From Pirellulales bacterium (GTDB taxonomy: Bacteria; Planctomycetota; Planctomycetia; Pirellulales; JAEUIK01): a stretch of 64,000 nt of DNA. The DNA is taken from assembly GCA_019694455.1 (NCBI GenBank), contig JAIBBY010000005.1:62001-126000 (forward strand), read 5' to 3'. Under the pieces are notes generated by a model. The model did not search any database. It was not told the DNA's origin and worked only from the letters and a program-made list of their open reading frames with translations. The position numbers and the translations under genes are program-made. Shown here piece by piece: positions 27,868 through 37,585 of this stretch. Numbering within the stretch: the stretch's first letter is position 1; every line of letters starts with the position of its first letter.

Positions 27868-29037
27868 CTATTTGAGCTGTGGTAGTTGCGTGGGCCGGGT
27901 GCCAACTTTGATTTCGACCTTCTGTTCCTCGCGACCGCGGATGATCAGCGCGGTGACGCTGGTGTGGATCGCCGTGCCGGCCACCTTGAGGGTTAGGTCG
28001 CTGGCGTCTCGCACCGGCGCGCCGTCCCACTTAATGATGACATCGCCATCCTTGAGTCCTGCCTGATCGGCGGGCGAATCTGGGACGACGCGGGCAATGA
28101 CCGCGCCAGTTGTCCCGCGTACGCCAAGCTGGTCGGCTAACTCGGGCGTCAGATCTTGTGGCTGGACGCCCAGCCAGCCACGCGCCACGCTGCCCGATTT
28201 GCGCAACTGATCAAACACTTCTCGCGCCATGCGACTTGGGATAGCGAAGCTGATCCCTTGATACGCTTCCCCTACAATGGCGGTGTTAATGCCCACAATC
28301 TCGCCGGCGAGATTCACCAAGGGGCCGCCGCTGTTGCCAGGGTTCACTGCGGCGTCGGTTTGCAGAAAGTCTTGATAGAGGTTTTGCCCGATGCCGTGGC
28401 GGCCTTTGGCGCTGATGATGCCCGCAGTGACCGTACGGTCGAGTCCGTAGGGATTGCCGATGGCGAGCACCCAGTCGCCGACTTGCACCTGGTCGCTGTC
28501 TCCCCAGACGGCGGGGATCAAGCTGTCGGCATCGATCTTGAGCACGGCCAGATCGGTGGCGGCATCGGTGCCTATGATAGTGACTTCGCGAATTTCGCGC
28601 CCATCACTGAGACGCACACGCAGCCCGCTGGTCTGAGCGATGACATGAAAGTTGGTGAGGATATAGCCTGACTTGTCGATGATCACCCCAGAACCCTGGC
28701 CGCTGAGGCGGCGCGGCGCGAAGAAATAGGCCATTTCATCGCCGATGGGTCGCGCGCCGCGGATGATTTGCTCGGTATCAATGTGCACCACGCTGGGACC
28801 AATGCTTTGCGCAACCAATCGAAATGACTCGGTGGTGTTTTTGAATTCCCCAATGGCTTTGCGGGCAACTTCGACATCGGCCTGCTGACGTCCGAGCGTG
28901 GCGCGATACATGATTTGTTGGGTAAGGTACGGAGAGGCAATCGCCAGCACTAATAGTGTCAGCAAGAACAACAACCCCGAGCAGCCAAAGCGGGTTGGCG
29001 GAGGGTCGCGAAACGGGTCGTACGCATTACCAGCCAT
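27868..29037 (-). CDS. HtrA/DegP-like trypsin-type serine protease with one PDZ domain
   Basis: The 389-aa protein begins with a cytoplasmic stub and one transmembrane anchor (CSGLLFLLTLLVLAIASPYL), so the rest faces the periplasm. The chymotrypsin-fold domain has the His in LTNFHVIAQ, the Asp in ATDLAVLKID and the Ser in NPGNSGGPL. A single PDZ domain (GWLGVQPQDLTPELADQLGV and on to VIIKWDGAPVRDASDL) ends the protein. Members degrade misfolded envelope proteins or act as site-specific proteases. The ATG at 29037 is preferred to a TTG three codons upstream. Single-PDZ, anchored types resemble DegS, a regulated signalling protease, rather than DegP. Confidence 0.93.
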   Translation of the reverse strand: MAGNAYDPFRDPPPTRFGCSGLLFLLTLLVLAIASPYLTQQIMYRATLGRQQADVEVARKAIGEFKNTTESFRLVAQSIGPSVVHIDTEQIIRGARPIGDEMAYFFAPRRLSGQGSGVIIDKSGYILTNFHVIAQTSGLRVRLSDGREIREVTIIGTDAATDLAVLKIDADSLIPAVWGDSDQVQVGDWVLAIGNPYGLDRTVTAGIISAKGRHGIGQNLYQDFLQTDAAVNPGNSGGPLVNLAGEIVGINTAIVGEAYQGISFAIPSRMAREVFDQLRKSGSVARGWLGVQPQDLTPELADQLGVRGTTGAVIARVVPDSPADQAGLKDGDVIIKWDGAPVRDASDLTLKVAGTAIHTSVTALIIRGREEQKVEIKVGTRPTQLPQLK

Positions 29038-29200
29038 GGATCCCAACCTGCATCAGCCAACCAAACGCCCGAGCTTTCCGTGCTGCTAGTATAGATGGCA
29101 GTCAACTGCGCGAGTAGCAAACGGGCAACTTGGTTTCAGCGGAAATGGCCTCTACACTTTGAAATCGCAAGCTCGCACTGCCCTCCAACACCGCGCCGCG

Positions 29201-29878
29201 ATGATTCGCACTGGACCGTCACGATATTTTCCGCCGGCGGCTTCGGCCGGTAGTGATGGCCTGTTGCTGATCGGCGGCAGCCTGAGCGCGGATTGGCTGA
29301 TCGACGCGTACACACACGGCATCTTTCCCTGGCCAAGCGGCACGGTGCTGGCGTGGTGGTCGCCTGACCCTCGCGCAATTCTAGAGCCGGCGGAACTGCA
29401 CGTACCGCGCCGGCTTGAGCGGACAATTCGCAGTGGGCGATTTCGCGTCACAATGAACCAGGAGTTCTCACAAGTGATCGGCGGTTGCGCTACCGCGCAA
29501 TGCCGCGCGCGGCACACTTGGATCACGCGCCCCTTGCGTCTAGCCTACGAGCATCTTCATAAATTGGGACACGCGCATAGCGTGGAGGTTTTTCGCGAAG
29601 ACCAATTGGTAGGCGGGGTCTATGGGGTCGCCATTGGCGGGATGTTCTCCGCTGAGTCGATGTTTCATCGCGAGACCGACGCCTCGAAAGTCGCCTTAGT
29701 TGCCTTGGTTCGGCACTTGCGAGATCAGGGCTTTGGCCTAATCGACATCCAGCAACTCAATGCCCATACGGCGCGGTTTGGCGCCAAGACCATTCGACGC
29801 TCCGAGTATCTGGGAAGACTGCAACTGGCGCTTCGGCTGCCGGTGGCTTTTGCCGGCGTCGACTCCTCAAGGGGGTGA
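29201..29878 (+). CDS. aat: Leucyl/phenylalanyl-tRNA-protein transferase
   Basis: This 225-aa enzyme adds Leu or Phe from its tRNA to N-terminal Arg or Lys, marking proteins for ClpAP(S) in the N-end rule pathway. Conserved blocks are visible: LLIGGSLSADWLIDAYTHGIFPW, WWSPDPRAI, HSVEVFREDQLVGGVYGVAIGGMFSAESMFH and FGLIDIQQLNAH. The start is set at ATG 29201; a TTG at 29159 would add 14 residues. It is divergent from the HtrA-like gene and monocistronic. Confidence 0.95.
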   Translation: MIRTGPSRYFPPAASAGSDGLLLIGGSLSADWLIDAYTHGIFPWPSGTVLAWWSPDPRAILEPAELHVPRRLERTIRSGRFRVTMNQEFSQVIGGCATAQCRARHTWITRPLRLAYEHLHKLGHAHSVEVFREDQLVGGVYGVAIGGMFSAESMFHRETDASKVALVALVRHLRDQGFGLIDIQQLNAHTARFGAKTIRRSEYLGRLQLALRLPVAFAGVDSSRG

Positions 29879-30106
29879 GTTTGGCTTTGTGAAGTTTGCT
29901 CGTGCTACGCAGTTTGGTCTCTCGATTGCTATCGACTCGCGATATTGGCACGGATACCCACGATTGAGCCGGTTTTTCCGGCTTGCGGGCGATTGTAAGG
30001 ATTGCCGGCCATTGTCCGTAAATGGTCTAGCTGCCCAATAGTGGCACGTACCAATTGCGGCTTCTATCCTATTAGGTAAACCCCTCATAAGAAGGGCTTG
30101 TGGACC

Positions 30107-31774
30107 ATGAGACTTATTTCGCGTGATCTTCTCTTGAGCGGGGCAATTGGCCTCACAGTGCTTTCGATCGCCCTTTTGAAGGCGCCGTTTAGTTGGGCAC
30201 AGCCGCCTGCCGCGCCGCCCGCCGGCGGAGGGCAAGGCGCGCAGGACGAAGCACCGGCGCCCGAGGCGCCAACGGCCGACCCGTCCACCGCGCCAGCGCA
30301 ACAGCCAGCGCCGACCGGCGCACCGGACCTTCAGGCGACGGCACAAAATCAGCAGCCGGCGTTTTTTGTACATGCCGAATTGACGCGTCCGACAAACGAT
30401 TTTCGCGAGGGCGATAGCTTGTCGGTGCGCGTGCGCTGCGAGATCGACGCGTATCTGTATGTGTTGTACCAGCAGGCCGATGGCGAGGTGTTTCAAATCT
30501 TCCCGAACAAGATTCAACAGCAAAACAAGATTGTCGCCAAACAAGAGGTGGTGATTCCCGCCAGCGACGATTTGTTTCGCTGGAAGGTGGGACCGCCGTT
30601 CGGCAAGGAGGTAGTAAAGGTTGTGGCCTGCAAAGTCCCGGTGGACGAGCTAGCGGAGCCAACGACGCGCGCCAAGAACTTTAACCCAATCACAAAGAGG
30701 CAACTCAAAGACGCCGCGGGACAGATCGCGCAGATGCAACCGAGCGATTGGGCCGAAGTCGACCTGGAGCTCTACACCTACGCCGCTAGCGCCGCGCCAG
30801 CGCCCCAAGGGGCCAAGCGGATCGGCGTCTTCTTTGGGGTTTCGGAACATCAATTCGACGCGCAACAACGCGCGGGGACCAAAAAACGTGGCAAGGAACG
30901 CGGCCTCAACCTGCGGGCGGCCGCGAAGGACGCTCAAGCGCTGGGCACGATTCTGCGCGAAATAGGCGGGCTGAATCAAGCGAGAATCTTCATGAACGAG
31001 CAAGTGACGCGCGCCACCGTTGAAGAAGTGATTACTCGCTGGTTGCCGTCGGTGTCCAAGCCGGGAGACACGGTGATCATTCACTACTCGGGGCACGGTA
31101 GCCAGATTGCCGATGACAATGGCGACGAAACGCGCGATCAGCAGGACGAGGTGCTGGTGCCGTATGACCTGGTCAATCCGCTCATATTGGAAGAACTGCT
31201 GACAAGCGAGGGACAACTTGATGGCCCCACCGCGCAGCGCGCCGCGGAGTTGCTGCAACTCGCCCGGCAGAATCCCAACAAGGAGTGGGACGCGCTGGTG
31301 CGGGCTACTGGCATATCAGACGATCTGTTTGGCCGCTGGCTGCAGAATTTGAATGGCCGTCAGGTCGTGGTGATCCTTGACACCTGCCACAGTGGCGGCT
31401 TCGCGACGGCGGAAAAAGGACTCCCCACGCGGGGCGGCGCTGGATTCGATTTTTTGGAAGGCGAGTTGACGCGACTCAAGGACATTGGCGCTCAAGATCA
31501 GGCAATGCTATCTGCGGCGATGACCGATGAGCTTGCGATGGAGCATTACTCGGGGGAGTTTGGTCTGCTCACAGGCTATCTCTTAAAGAGCTTGGTGGAC
31601 ATCAAGGGGCCGGTGAAGTTGGAAGACTGTCACGCGTACTGCGAGCGCGAGTTTCCCAAGTACTTTGAGATGGTCAATCAGGCGCTGGAGCAGGAAGGAA
31701 GCAGCGAACGAGTGAAACCGCATCACGCGTTCCTCACAAACAGTTGCTCGCGTCCGGTGTTCCTCAAGCCGTGA
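30107..31774 (+). CDS. Exported DUF4384-like and caspase-domain protein
   Basis: The 555-aa protein has an N-terminal signal-type segment (LLLSGAIGLTVLSIALL, cleavage possibly after WAQ) and a Pro/Ala-rich linker. Next is a beta-rich domain resembling DUF4384 (FREGDSLSVRVRCEIDAYLYVLYQQADGEVFQIFPN), then a metacaspase-like C14 peptidase domain from about residue 235. The catalytic His lies in IIHYSGHGSQI (H330) and the Cys in VVILDTCHSGGF (C427), so it looks active. Exported caspase homologues are frequent in planctomycetes. The ATG at 30107 follows AAGGG. It is first of three head-to-tail genes; the CHAT gene starts 22 bases after its stop. Confidence 0.9.
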   Translation: MRLISRDLLLSGAIGLTVLSIALLKAPFSWAQPPAAPPAGGGQGAQDEAPAPEAPTADPSTAPAQQPAPTGAPDLQATAQNQQPAFFVHAELTRPTNDFREGDSLSVRVRCEIDAYLYVLYQQADGEVFQIFPNKIQQQNKIVAKQEVVIPASDDLFRWKVGPPFGKEVVKVVACKVPVDELAEPTTRAKNFNPITKRQLKDAAGQIAQMQPSDWAEVDLELYTYAASAAPAPQGAKRIGVFFGVSEHQFDAQQRAGTKKRGKERGLNLRAAAKDAQALGTILREIGGLNQARIFMNEQVTRATVEEVITRWLPSVSKPGDTVIIHYSGHGSQIADDNGDETRDQQDEVLVPYDLVNPLILEELLTSEGQLDGPTAQRAAELLQLARQNPNKEWDALVRATGISDDLFGRWLQNLNGRQVVVILDTCHSGGFATAEKGLPTRGGAGFDFLEGELTRLKDIGAQDQAMLSAAMTDELAMEHYSGEFGLLTGYLLKSLVDIKGPVKLEDCHAYCEREFPKYFEMVNQALEQEGSSERVKPHHAFLTNSCSRPVFLKP

Positions 31775-31796
31775 TTTCGAAATGGGCGTATCGACC

Positions 31797-34700
31797 ATGC
31801 GCTATCAGAAAGCGACGCGCACTTGGGGGCTTGTCATCTGGGCGCTCGTCTCGCCGCTGGCGGCCCGCGCGCAAACCACCGACAACCTGAAAACCGAACT
31901 GGATGAATTCAGTCGCCTGTTGGCGGCTAAACAATGGGTGGATGTCGAACGGCAAGCGCACCACCTGGTGCGCACCGCCGATCGAGTGCTGGCCGGACAA
32001 CCAGAAAAGTTGGCTGGCTACTACGACCTGATTGGCGCGCTCTACGCGCAACACGAGGTGTACGACAACGCGGAAGAATTCTATCTGCGCGGCGTGCAGT
32101 TGCATCACGCGGCCAACTCCTATTGGCAAACGGTGACCGCCGATGCCTATTCGGGATTAGGCGATGCGCGCTACTATCAGGCCAAGTACCTGCCGGCGAT
32201 CGAAGCGTATGAACGGACATTGCAGATCCGCGAACGCCTGCTGGGAAAGCAGGATTTGACAACGGCGACCAGTTATCGCGATATCGCCTGGTGTTGGTAC
32301 AAAGCGGACGACAATGCCAAGGCAGCGCAGAATTTTCAGCAGTGTTTTCAGATTCGCGCCCAGGTCTTGGGCGCCGAGCACCCCAGCACTCTGAATATTC
32401 TGAGCGAATTGGCCGACGCGCGCTACTTCGAGGGCCAATATGATGTGGCCCTGCAACTATATGGAAAGGCGCGCGCCGGCTACGAAAAGCAGTCGGACAG
32501 TTGCCGCGCGGAATTGGCCAAGTCGTTGCGCGACGAAGGGCTTACGCTAGAACAACTGCGCCGCATGGAGGAGGCGGAAGAAAAATATCGCCAGGCGATC
32601 GAACAGCAAAGCGCGGTGGAAGAACCCGATCCGGCAAGGACGTCCGGGATGATGCGCTGCTTGGCCGATCTGCTAGAAGACAAACTCCAATTCGCCGAAT
32701 CAGAAAAGTGGTATCGCGCGGCGCTGTCGATCGCCGAGAATGAACTGGGCGACGATCACATCGACACCGCAACTTGCCTCAATGGCCTGGCCGGTTCCTG
32801 GTACGAGCAAGGACGCTACGCCGAAGCCGAGCCGCTTTATCGGCGCTCGCTCGAGATCCGCGAGGCGCAGGACGAGCCCGATTCATTGTCTATCGCGTTG
32901 GCCTGCACCAACCTGGCGGGGGTCTATTTTCAGCAGAGCCGCTACCAACTGGCGCATCCCCTTTTTCGACGAGCGCTGGAGTTGCGACAGGAAAACCTGC
33001 CCGAAGACGATCCGCTGATTGCCGAGGCCCTCAACAACCTGGGAGTCGTGTTGCGTACGCAACGGCGCGTCGAGGAGGCGTTGCCGCTGTATGAGCAAGC
33101 GCTGGCGATCCGGCAGGCCAAACTTGCTGCCGATGATCCTCTGGTGGCGGGCAGTCTCGAGAACCTGGCCAACTTGCAGAGCGAACTGGGGCACAACGAC
33201 GCGGCGGAAAAATACTTCGTGCAAGCGCTGGCGATCTACCGCCAAGCGCACGGCGAGACGCATCCCGATGTTGCCGGATGCTTGGCTCGATTAGCCGATC
33301 TGCGCTATAACCAAGGACAACCAATCGAGGCCGAAGCGCTGTCGAAACAAAGCCTGACGATTTTCGAGCAGACGCTCGGACAGGCGCATCCGCGGCTGGC
33401 AAGTTCGCTATACGATCTGGCCTGGTTTCAACTGGAGGGAGACCGCGCCTCCGAGGCGCTCGCCACGCTGGATCGCGCGGTGGATATCACGCGGCAGGCG
33501 GCTGTGTCCGCGCACGACGCCTTTACCATCTATTCGCTCCGCGGGAAGTGTCATTGGACGCTCGATCAACGCCCTGACGCAGTGCGCGACTTACAACACG
33601 CCATGGAATTGGCCGAACAACAGCGCGAGCAAACCTCCGGCGGGGAGCTAGAGCGGGCAAGTTTTTTCGCTCGGTTCTCCAGTGTGTTCGATTTGATGGT
33701 CGAGTGGCAGTCGGAATTGGGAGACCTCGAACTCGCGCTTAATGCGATTGAAAGATCGCGCTCGCGGTCGCTGCTCGACGAAATTGGCCTCTTGGGCGCC
33801 GACCTGACCGCCGGGCAAACCGGCAGTAGCCAGCAACAAATGCGCGAAGCGGCGGATCAATTGCGCGAGCAATTGAGGTCTCTCGAAGCCCAATTAGCGG
33901 CGGTGCTCAAGCAGCCTGCGAACGACGAAACTGCGGCGGAGCGAACCAGAATCGGGGCGGCCATTCAGCGGACCCAAGAATCGCTGTATCGCAATTATCG
34001 CGATGCGCGAACATCGAGCGAGGTATATCGCAACAAACTAGCAGACAGCGCGCGGCTGTCCGAACCGCTCTCGCTGCGCGACGTGCAACGCAAATTGCTG
34101 GGGCCGAAGACGCTGCTCTTGGTGTACCACATTGGCAGCGATGCCGGCTATCTGCTCACGGCCCGCGCCAACTCGGCCCGGCTCGACGCGTTGTCGCTCG
34201 ACGACGCCGCAGCGCAATCGCTGGGCGTGGAGGCGGGACCACTAAACTATGATCGCGTGCAGCAAATACTACTTTCCGATAACGGCGTGATGCAGGCACT
34301 GGCCAGGCCCAAGACAGCAGTGGGGGCCGTGCCCTATTTGTCGGCGCTGTGGGGAGTATTGATCGGCGATGCGGAGCGCCAATCAATTGTAGCTGGCGAG
34401 ATTGAACGACTAATCGTGGCGCCGAGCGGACCTCTGTCGCTACTGCCGTTCGAAGCGCTGGTGACGGCGCCAGGGGGGACGCCAAAGTATTTGCTCGACG
34501 TGGGGCCGCCGATTTCGTACGCACCCAGCGTGACGGTGCTCGACGCATTGCGGATTCGACCAGCCGTGGACCTGGAGGCCGAATGGGAGCCGGTGCTGAC
34601 GCTGGGGGATCCGTCCTACGCAGCGGAGGGGGCCGATATCACTGCCGAAGAAGCGTCGCGGGCAGTGCTGCTGCGCAATCGGTTGACGCCGCTTCCGCAT

Positions 34701-35288
34701 TCCGGAGTCGAGTCGCAATGGGTGAGCGAGGTGTTCCAGAAGTCGGGCATGACGGCGGTGCAATTGCGCGGCGCGGAAGCGACCGAAGGATACTTGCGAG
34801 AGTATGGCCCGGGGCGGCGCATCCTGCATCTGGCGTGTCACGGTTTTGCCGACCAGTCGTATGGCAACGTGTTCGGCGCTTTGGCTTTGGCGCGTCCGGC
34901 GGAAGGAGAGTTCGATCCGTCGGACGATGGCATGTTGACTTTGGGGGAGTTGTACGAACTGGACCTGCGGGGGTGCGAGTTGGCGATCTTGAGCGCGTGC
35001 CAGACGAATTTCGGTCCACAGCAACAAGGGGAAGGGGTGTGGGCGCTTTCGCGGGGGTTCTTGGTGTCTGGAGCGCGGCGCGTGGTGGCCAGCAACTGGG
35101 TGGTCGACGACGAGGCAGCGGCCAGCCTGGTGAGCTATTACTGCGGCGCACTGGCCAAATCGGCGGTGGAACAGCGGCCGCACGACTATGATTTGGCGCT
35201 GCGCGATGCAAAACGTTGGATTCGGAGTCAGAAACGCTGGGAGTCGCCGTATTACTGGGCGTCGCTGGTGCTCGTCGGCCCGCCGTGA
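31797..35288 (+). CDS. Exported TPR-CHAT domain protein
   Basis: The 1163-aa protein has a signal peptide (WGLVIWALVSPLAARAQ), about twelve tetratricopeptide repeats of the kinesin-light-chain type (motifs such as ALACTNLAGVYFQQSRYQLAHPLFRRALELR), a coiled-coil stretch near residues 655-750, and a C-terminal CHAT protease domain. The separase/caspase-type dyad is present: His in HLACHG (about 1015) and Cys in LSACQT (about 1068). CHAT domains with TPRs are proteases gated by partner binding (for example the type III-E CRISPR protease). Here it lies between two caspase genes. An ATG at 31782 is equally possible. Confidence 0.92.
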   Translation: MRYQKATRTWGLVIWALVSPLAARAQTTDNLKTELDEFSRLLAAKQWVDVERQAHHLVRTADRVLAGQPEKLAGYYDLIGALYAQHEVYDNAEEFYLRGVQLHHAANSYWQTVTADAYSGLGDARYYQAKYLPAIEAYERTLQIRERLLGKQDLTTATSYRDIAWCWYKADDNAKAAQNFQQCFQIRAQVLGAEHPSTLNILSELADARYFEGQYDVALQLYGKARAGYEKQSDSCRAELAKSLRDEGLTLEQLRRMEEAEEKYRQAIEQQSAVEEPDPARTSGMMRCLADLLEDKLQFAESEKWYRAALSIAENELGDDHIDTATCLNGLAGSWYEQGRYAEAEPLYRRSLEIREAQDEPDSLSIALACTNLAGVYFQQSRYQLAHPLFRRALELRQENLPEDDPLIAEALNNLGVVLRTQRRVEEALPLYEQALAIRQAKLAADDPLVAGSLENLANLQSELGHNDAAEKYFVQALAIYRQAHGETHPDVAGCLARLADLRYNQGQPIEAEALSKQSLTIFEQTLGQAHPRLASSLYDLAWFQLEGDRASEALATLDRAVDITRQAAVSAHDAFTIYSLRGKCHWTLDQRPDAVRDLQHAMELAEQQREQTSGGELERASFFARFSSVFDLMVEWQSELGDLELALNAIERSRSRSLLDEIGLLGADLTAGQTGSSQQQMREAADQLREQLRSLEAQLAAVLKQPANDETAAERTRIGAAIQRTQESLYRNYRDARTSSEVYRNKLADSARLSEPLSLRDVQRKLLGPKTLLLVYHIGSDAGYLLTARANSARLDALSLDDAAAQSLGVEAGPLNYDRVQQILLSDNGVMQALARPKTAVGAVPYLSALWGVLIGDAERQSIVAGEIERLIVAPSGPLSLLPFEALVTAPGGTPKYLLDVGPPISYAPSVTVLDALRIRPAVDLEAEWEPVLTLGDPSYAAEGADITAEEASRAVLLRNRLTPLPHSGVESQWVSEVFQKSGMTAVQLRGAEATEGYLREYGPGRRILHLACHGFADQSYGNVFGALALARPAEGEFDPSDDGMLTLGELYELDLRGCELAILSACQTNFGPQQQGEGVWALSRGFLVSGARRVVASNWVVDDEAAASLVSYYCGALAKSAVEQRPHDYDLALRDAKRWIRSQKRWESPYYWASLVLVGPP

Positions 35289-35361
35289 TCCGCCGTGGTT
35301 CGCGACGAACAGGGCTAGTTATCGGTCGCCAGCTTGAACTCATAACGAAAAAGGCACAGTT

Positions 35362-37512
35362 ATGTCTCAAATCTTTACCAAACGCTTTGGGCGGCTGCTT
35401 ACCAGTCTCGGCGCCACCGTGTTAGCGCTGGCCACGGCCACGGTTGCCTGCGGCCAAACCTCGCTACCGTATCCGGAATACAACCCCAACAACGATCCAC
35501 CACGCGAAGACGCGCACCTACACGCAATCTTGATCGGCTGCGAGCGGTACCAGAACTTTCCCGAGTTGCGCTTTTGCGTGAACGACTGCACACAATTGGC
35601 GAAGACGCTCAATGAACGCGGCGGTTACTCCGCCTACAACGTGACTCTAGTTGTTGATAACGCCCAGTTTCCAACGGAAGGACCAGTCCGCGCGACGGTT
35701 ATGCGCTCGCTGGAACAGAAATTCAGCGAGCTCAAGGCTGACGATCAGGTGCTGGTGTTTTTCAGCGGCCACGGCTATCGCGACCCCGATGGCAGCCTCT
35801 ATTTGTGCACGCTAGATTTTGACGCCGAACGTCCCGCCGAGACGGGAGTGCCGGTGTCTTGGCTGCGCGATCAATTGGCCGCCTGCCCAGCTAAGTTAAA
35901 GCTGCTGGTGCTCGATGCCTGCCACGCGGGCTCGGAGAAGGGCGCCAGCGAGAAGAGCGTGCCGTCGAAGGACCTGGGCGAGCCATTCCGCGATATTGCG
36001 GGAGTGGTGACGCTGGCCAGCAGCGCCGCGGAGGAAAAGAGCCAGTTGTGGGAGGAGAAAGAGCAATCGCTGTTCACTTACTGGCTCAATCAAGGATTGA
36101 AGGGGCACGCCGACGAGAACGGCGACAGCGAAGTGGATATTGACGAACTGAACAAATACGTGCATCGCAACGTGACGCATGTGGCGAAGGAGAAGTTCAA
36201 TCGCGTGCAGACGCCGGTGCGCATTTTACGATCGACGCCGGGTTCGCCCGTGGTGCTGCGGCTCAGCGCGTTGTCGCTCAAACAAATGTTGTCCGACATC
36301 GCCGACCAGCTTTCTTGGGCGATCGAGGACCAGAAGCTGGAGAAGGTGGCGGTTTTCGACTTCACCACCGAGACGAGTTTGGGCGAGGTGTTGGGCGCTA
36401 ATTTTGGCATGTTGGGCAAGCGCTGCGCCTCGGATCTGGAGCAATTGTTGATTCAGCGCGGACGTGGCGCCTTCAGCGTGATCGATCAGCGGCGACTGCA
36501 AGCAGTGCTCAAGGAGCGCAAGTTCCAGGTGGCCGATCTTGGGTCGGATAAGGCGATGCAAGACCTTTCCAGGACGCTCGGCGACCTACCCGCCACCGCG
36601 TTGGGGATGCTCCGCAACCGCAATGGCCGAGAGATCACGCTGCAATGTCGCGTGGTGAACACGCAGGATGGCTCGATCATCGCCTCGGCCGGCGGCGTGG
36701 CCATGCTGACGCCAAGCCAATGGGCTGAGCTAGGGCACAGCGCGAATATCATCCATGAGCAACAGGAAGAGCTTGCCCCGTCGCCAGACAACCAGCAGCA
36801 GGAGGAGCGCACGCAGGCGGAGCAGATAGTGTACGACCTGGACAAGAAGTCGAAGCAGGAGCATCCACTTGCCGATCCAAACACGCCGTTTCGGGTGAAG
36901 TTCATGGTTGGCGGAAAAGAACGCAAGGGGAAGTTTCACGGCAACGATTATCTGATCCCGGTAAAGAAGGGGGAAGTGTATGAATTGGAAGTTGAGACCC
37001 GCTACGAATACCCGGTGATCATGCGACTGTTGGTCGACGGCTTGAACACGCTGCCGGAGGCCGAAACCGGCGAAAAGGGAGTGAAAACCTACGCGGTGGC
37101 GAAACGAGTGGACCTGGAAGAAGCTCGCTGGTGGCTGCTTGATCCGGCGGTGTCCAAGCGATTCTCAGTGCGCGGATTCGTGACCGAAACTGGTACTCAA
37201 GGCAAGATGCGGCGATTCACGGTGGTGGACGGGGAAGAGTCGGTCGCAGCGCGACAGAACTTCACAGAGCAATTGGGCTACATCACCGTGGCGTTCTACG
37301 CGGCGGACAGTGGGCCCCGCGCGGCCGGCAGTTCGATTGGCAGCGCGGGCACTGGCTTTGGCGAAGAGATTCAACAAGACCTTGCGGAGGCCAGCAACTT
37401 TTCCCTTGGCAAGTTGCTGGCAGTGATGAATCTACGATACGCCAGCCCCGAGGCAATCGAGGTGGCAGTGAACCAACCGCCCGACGCGCCGGCGCCCGCC
37501 CCGCAGAACTAA
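35362..37512 (+). CDS. Exported caspase-domain protein with FlgO/CsgG-like region
   Basis: The 716-aa protein has a signal peptide (LGATVLALATATVACGQ), then a C14 caspase-like domain at about residues 48-280 with the His in FFSGHGY (H137) and Cys in VLDACHAG (C187). Residues 330-460 (KVAVFDFTTET, LEQLLIQRG, FSVIDQRRL, LKERKFQ) resemble the FlgO/CsgG/TolB-N type fold used in outer-membrane lipoproteins. A Gln/Glu-rich linker and a beta-rich tail follow. It starts 73 bases after the CHAT gene and is followed by a terminator. The arrangement suggests a co-expressed set of three potential proteases in the envelope. Substrates are unknown. Confidence 0.88.
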   Translation: MSQIFTKRFGRLLTSLGATVLALATATVACGQTSLPYPEYNPNNDPPREDAHLHAILIGCERYQNFPELRFCVNDCTQLAKTLNERGGYSAYNVTLVVDNAQFPTEGPVRATVMRSLEQKFSELKADDQVLVFFSGHGYRDPDGSLYLCTLDFDAERPAETGVPVSWLRDQLAACPAKLKLLVLDACHAGSEKGASEKSVPSKDLGEPFRDIAGVVTLASSAAEEKSQLWEEKEQSLFTYWLNQGLKGHADENGDSEVDIDELNKYVHRNVTHVAKEKFNRVQTPVRILRSTPGSPVVLRLSALSLKQMLSDIADQLSWAIEDQKLEKVAVFDFTTETSLGEVLGANFGMLGKRCASDLEQLLIQRGRGAFSVIDQRRLQAVLKERKFQVADLGSDKAMQDLSRTLGDLPATALGMLRNRNGREITLQCRVVNTQDGSIIASAGGVAMLTPSQWAELGHSANIIHEQQEELAPSPDNQQQEERTQAEQIVYDLDKKSKQEHPLADPNTPFRVKFMVGGKERKGKFHGNDYLIPVKKGEVYELEVETRYEYPVIMRLLVDGLNTLPEAETGEKGVKTYAVAKRVDLEEARWWLLDPAVSKRFSVRGFVTETGTQGKMRRFTVVDGEESVAARQNFTEQLGYITVAFYAADSGPRAAGSSIGSAGTGFGEEIQQDLAEASNFSLGKLLAVMNLRYASPEAIEVAVNQPPDAPAPAPQN

Positions 37513-37542
37513 AGCGACGACTGAGGCCCCGATCAACCAACC

Positions 37543-37585
37543 GGCCCACTTCATCGAATGCAGATGGGGTGGGCCTTTGTTGTTT
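37543..37585 (+). terminator. Rho-independent terminator of the caspase-CHAT-caspase operon
   Basis: An imperfect 13-base hairpin (37543-37555 with 37563-37575, two mismatched pairs) with a 7-base loop is followed by TTTGTTGTTT. It begins 31 bases after the stop of the second caspase gene and ends at the stop of the convergent anti-sigma gene. Confidence 0.75.

Noticed and set aside
29967-29983. Six-base hairpin with T5 loop after aat
   Set aside because: No T-tract follows on either strand, so it is not called a terminator.
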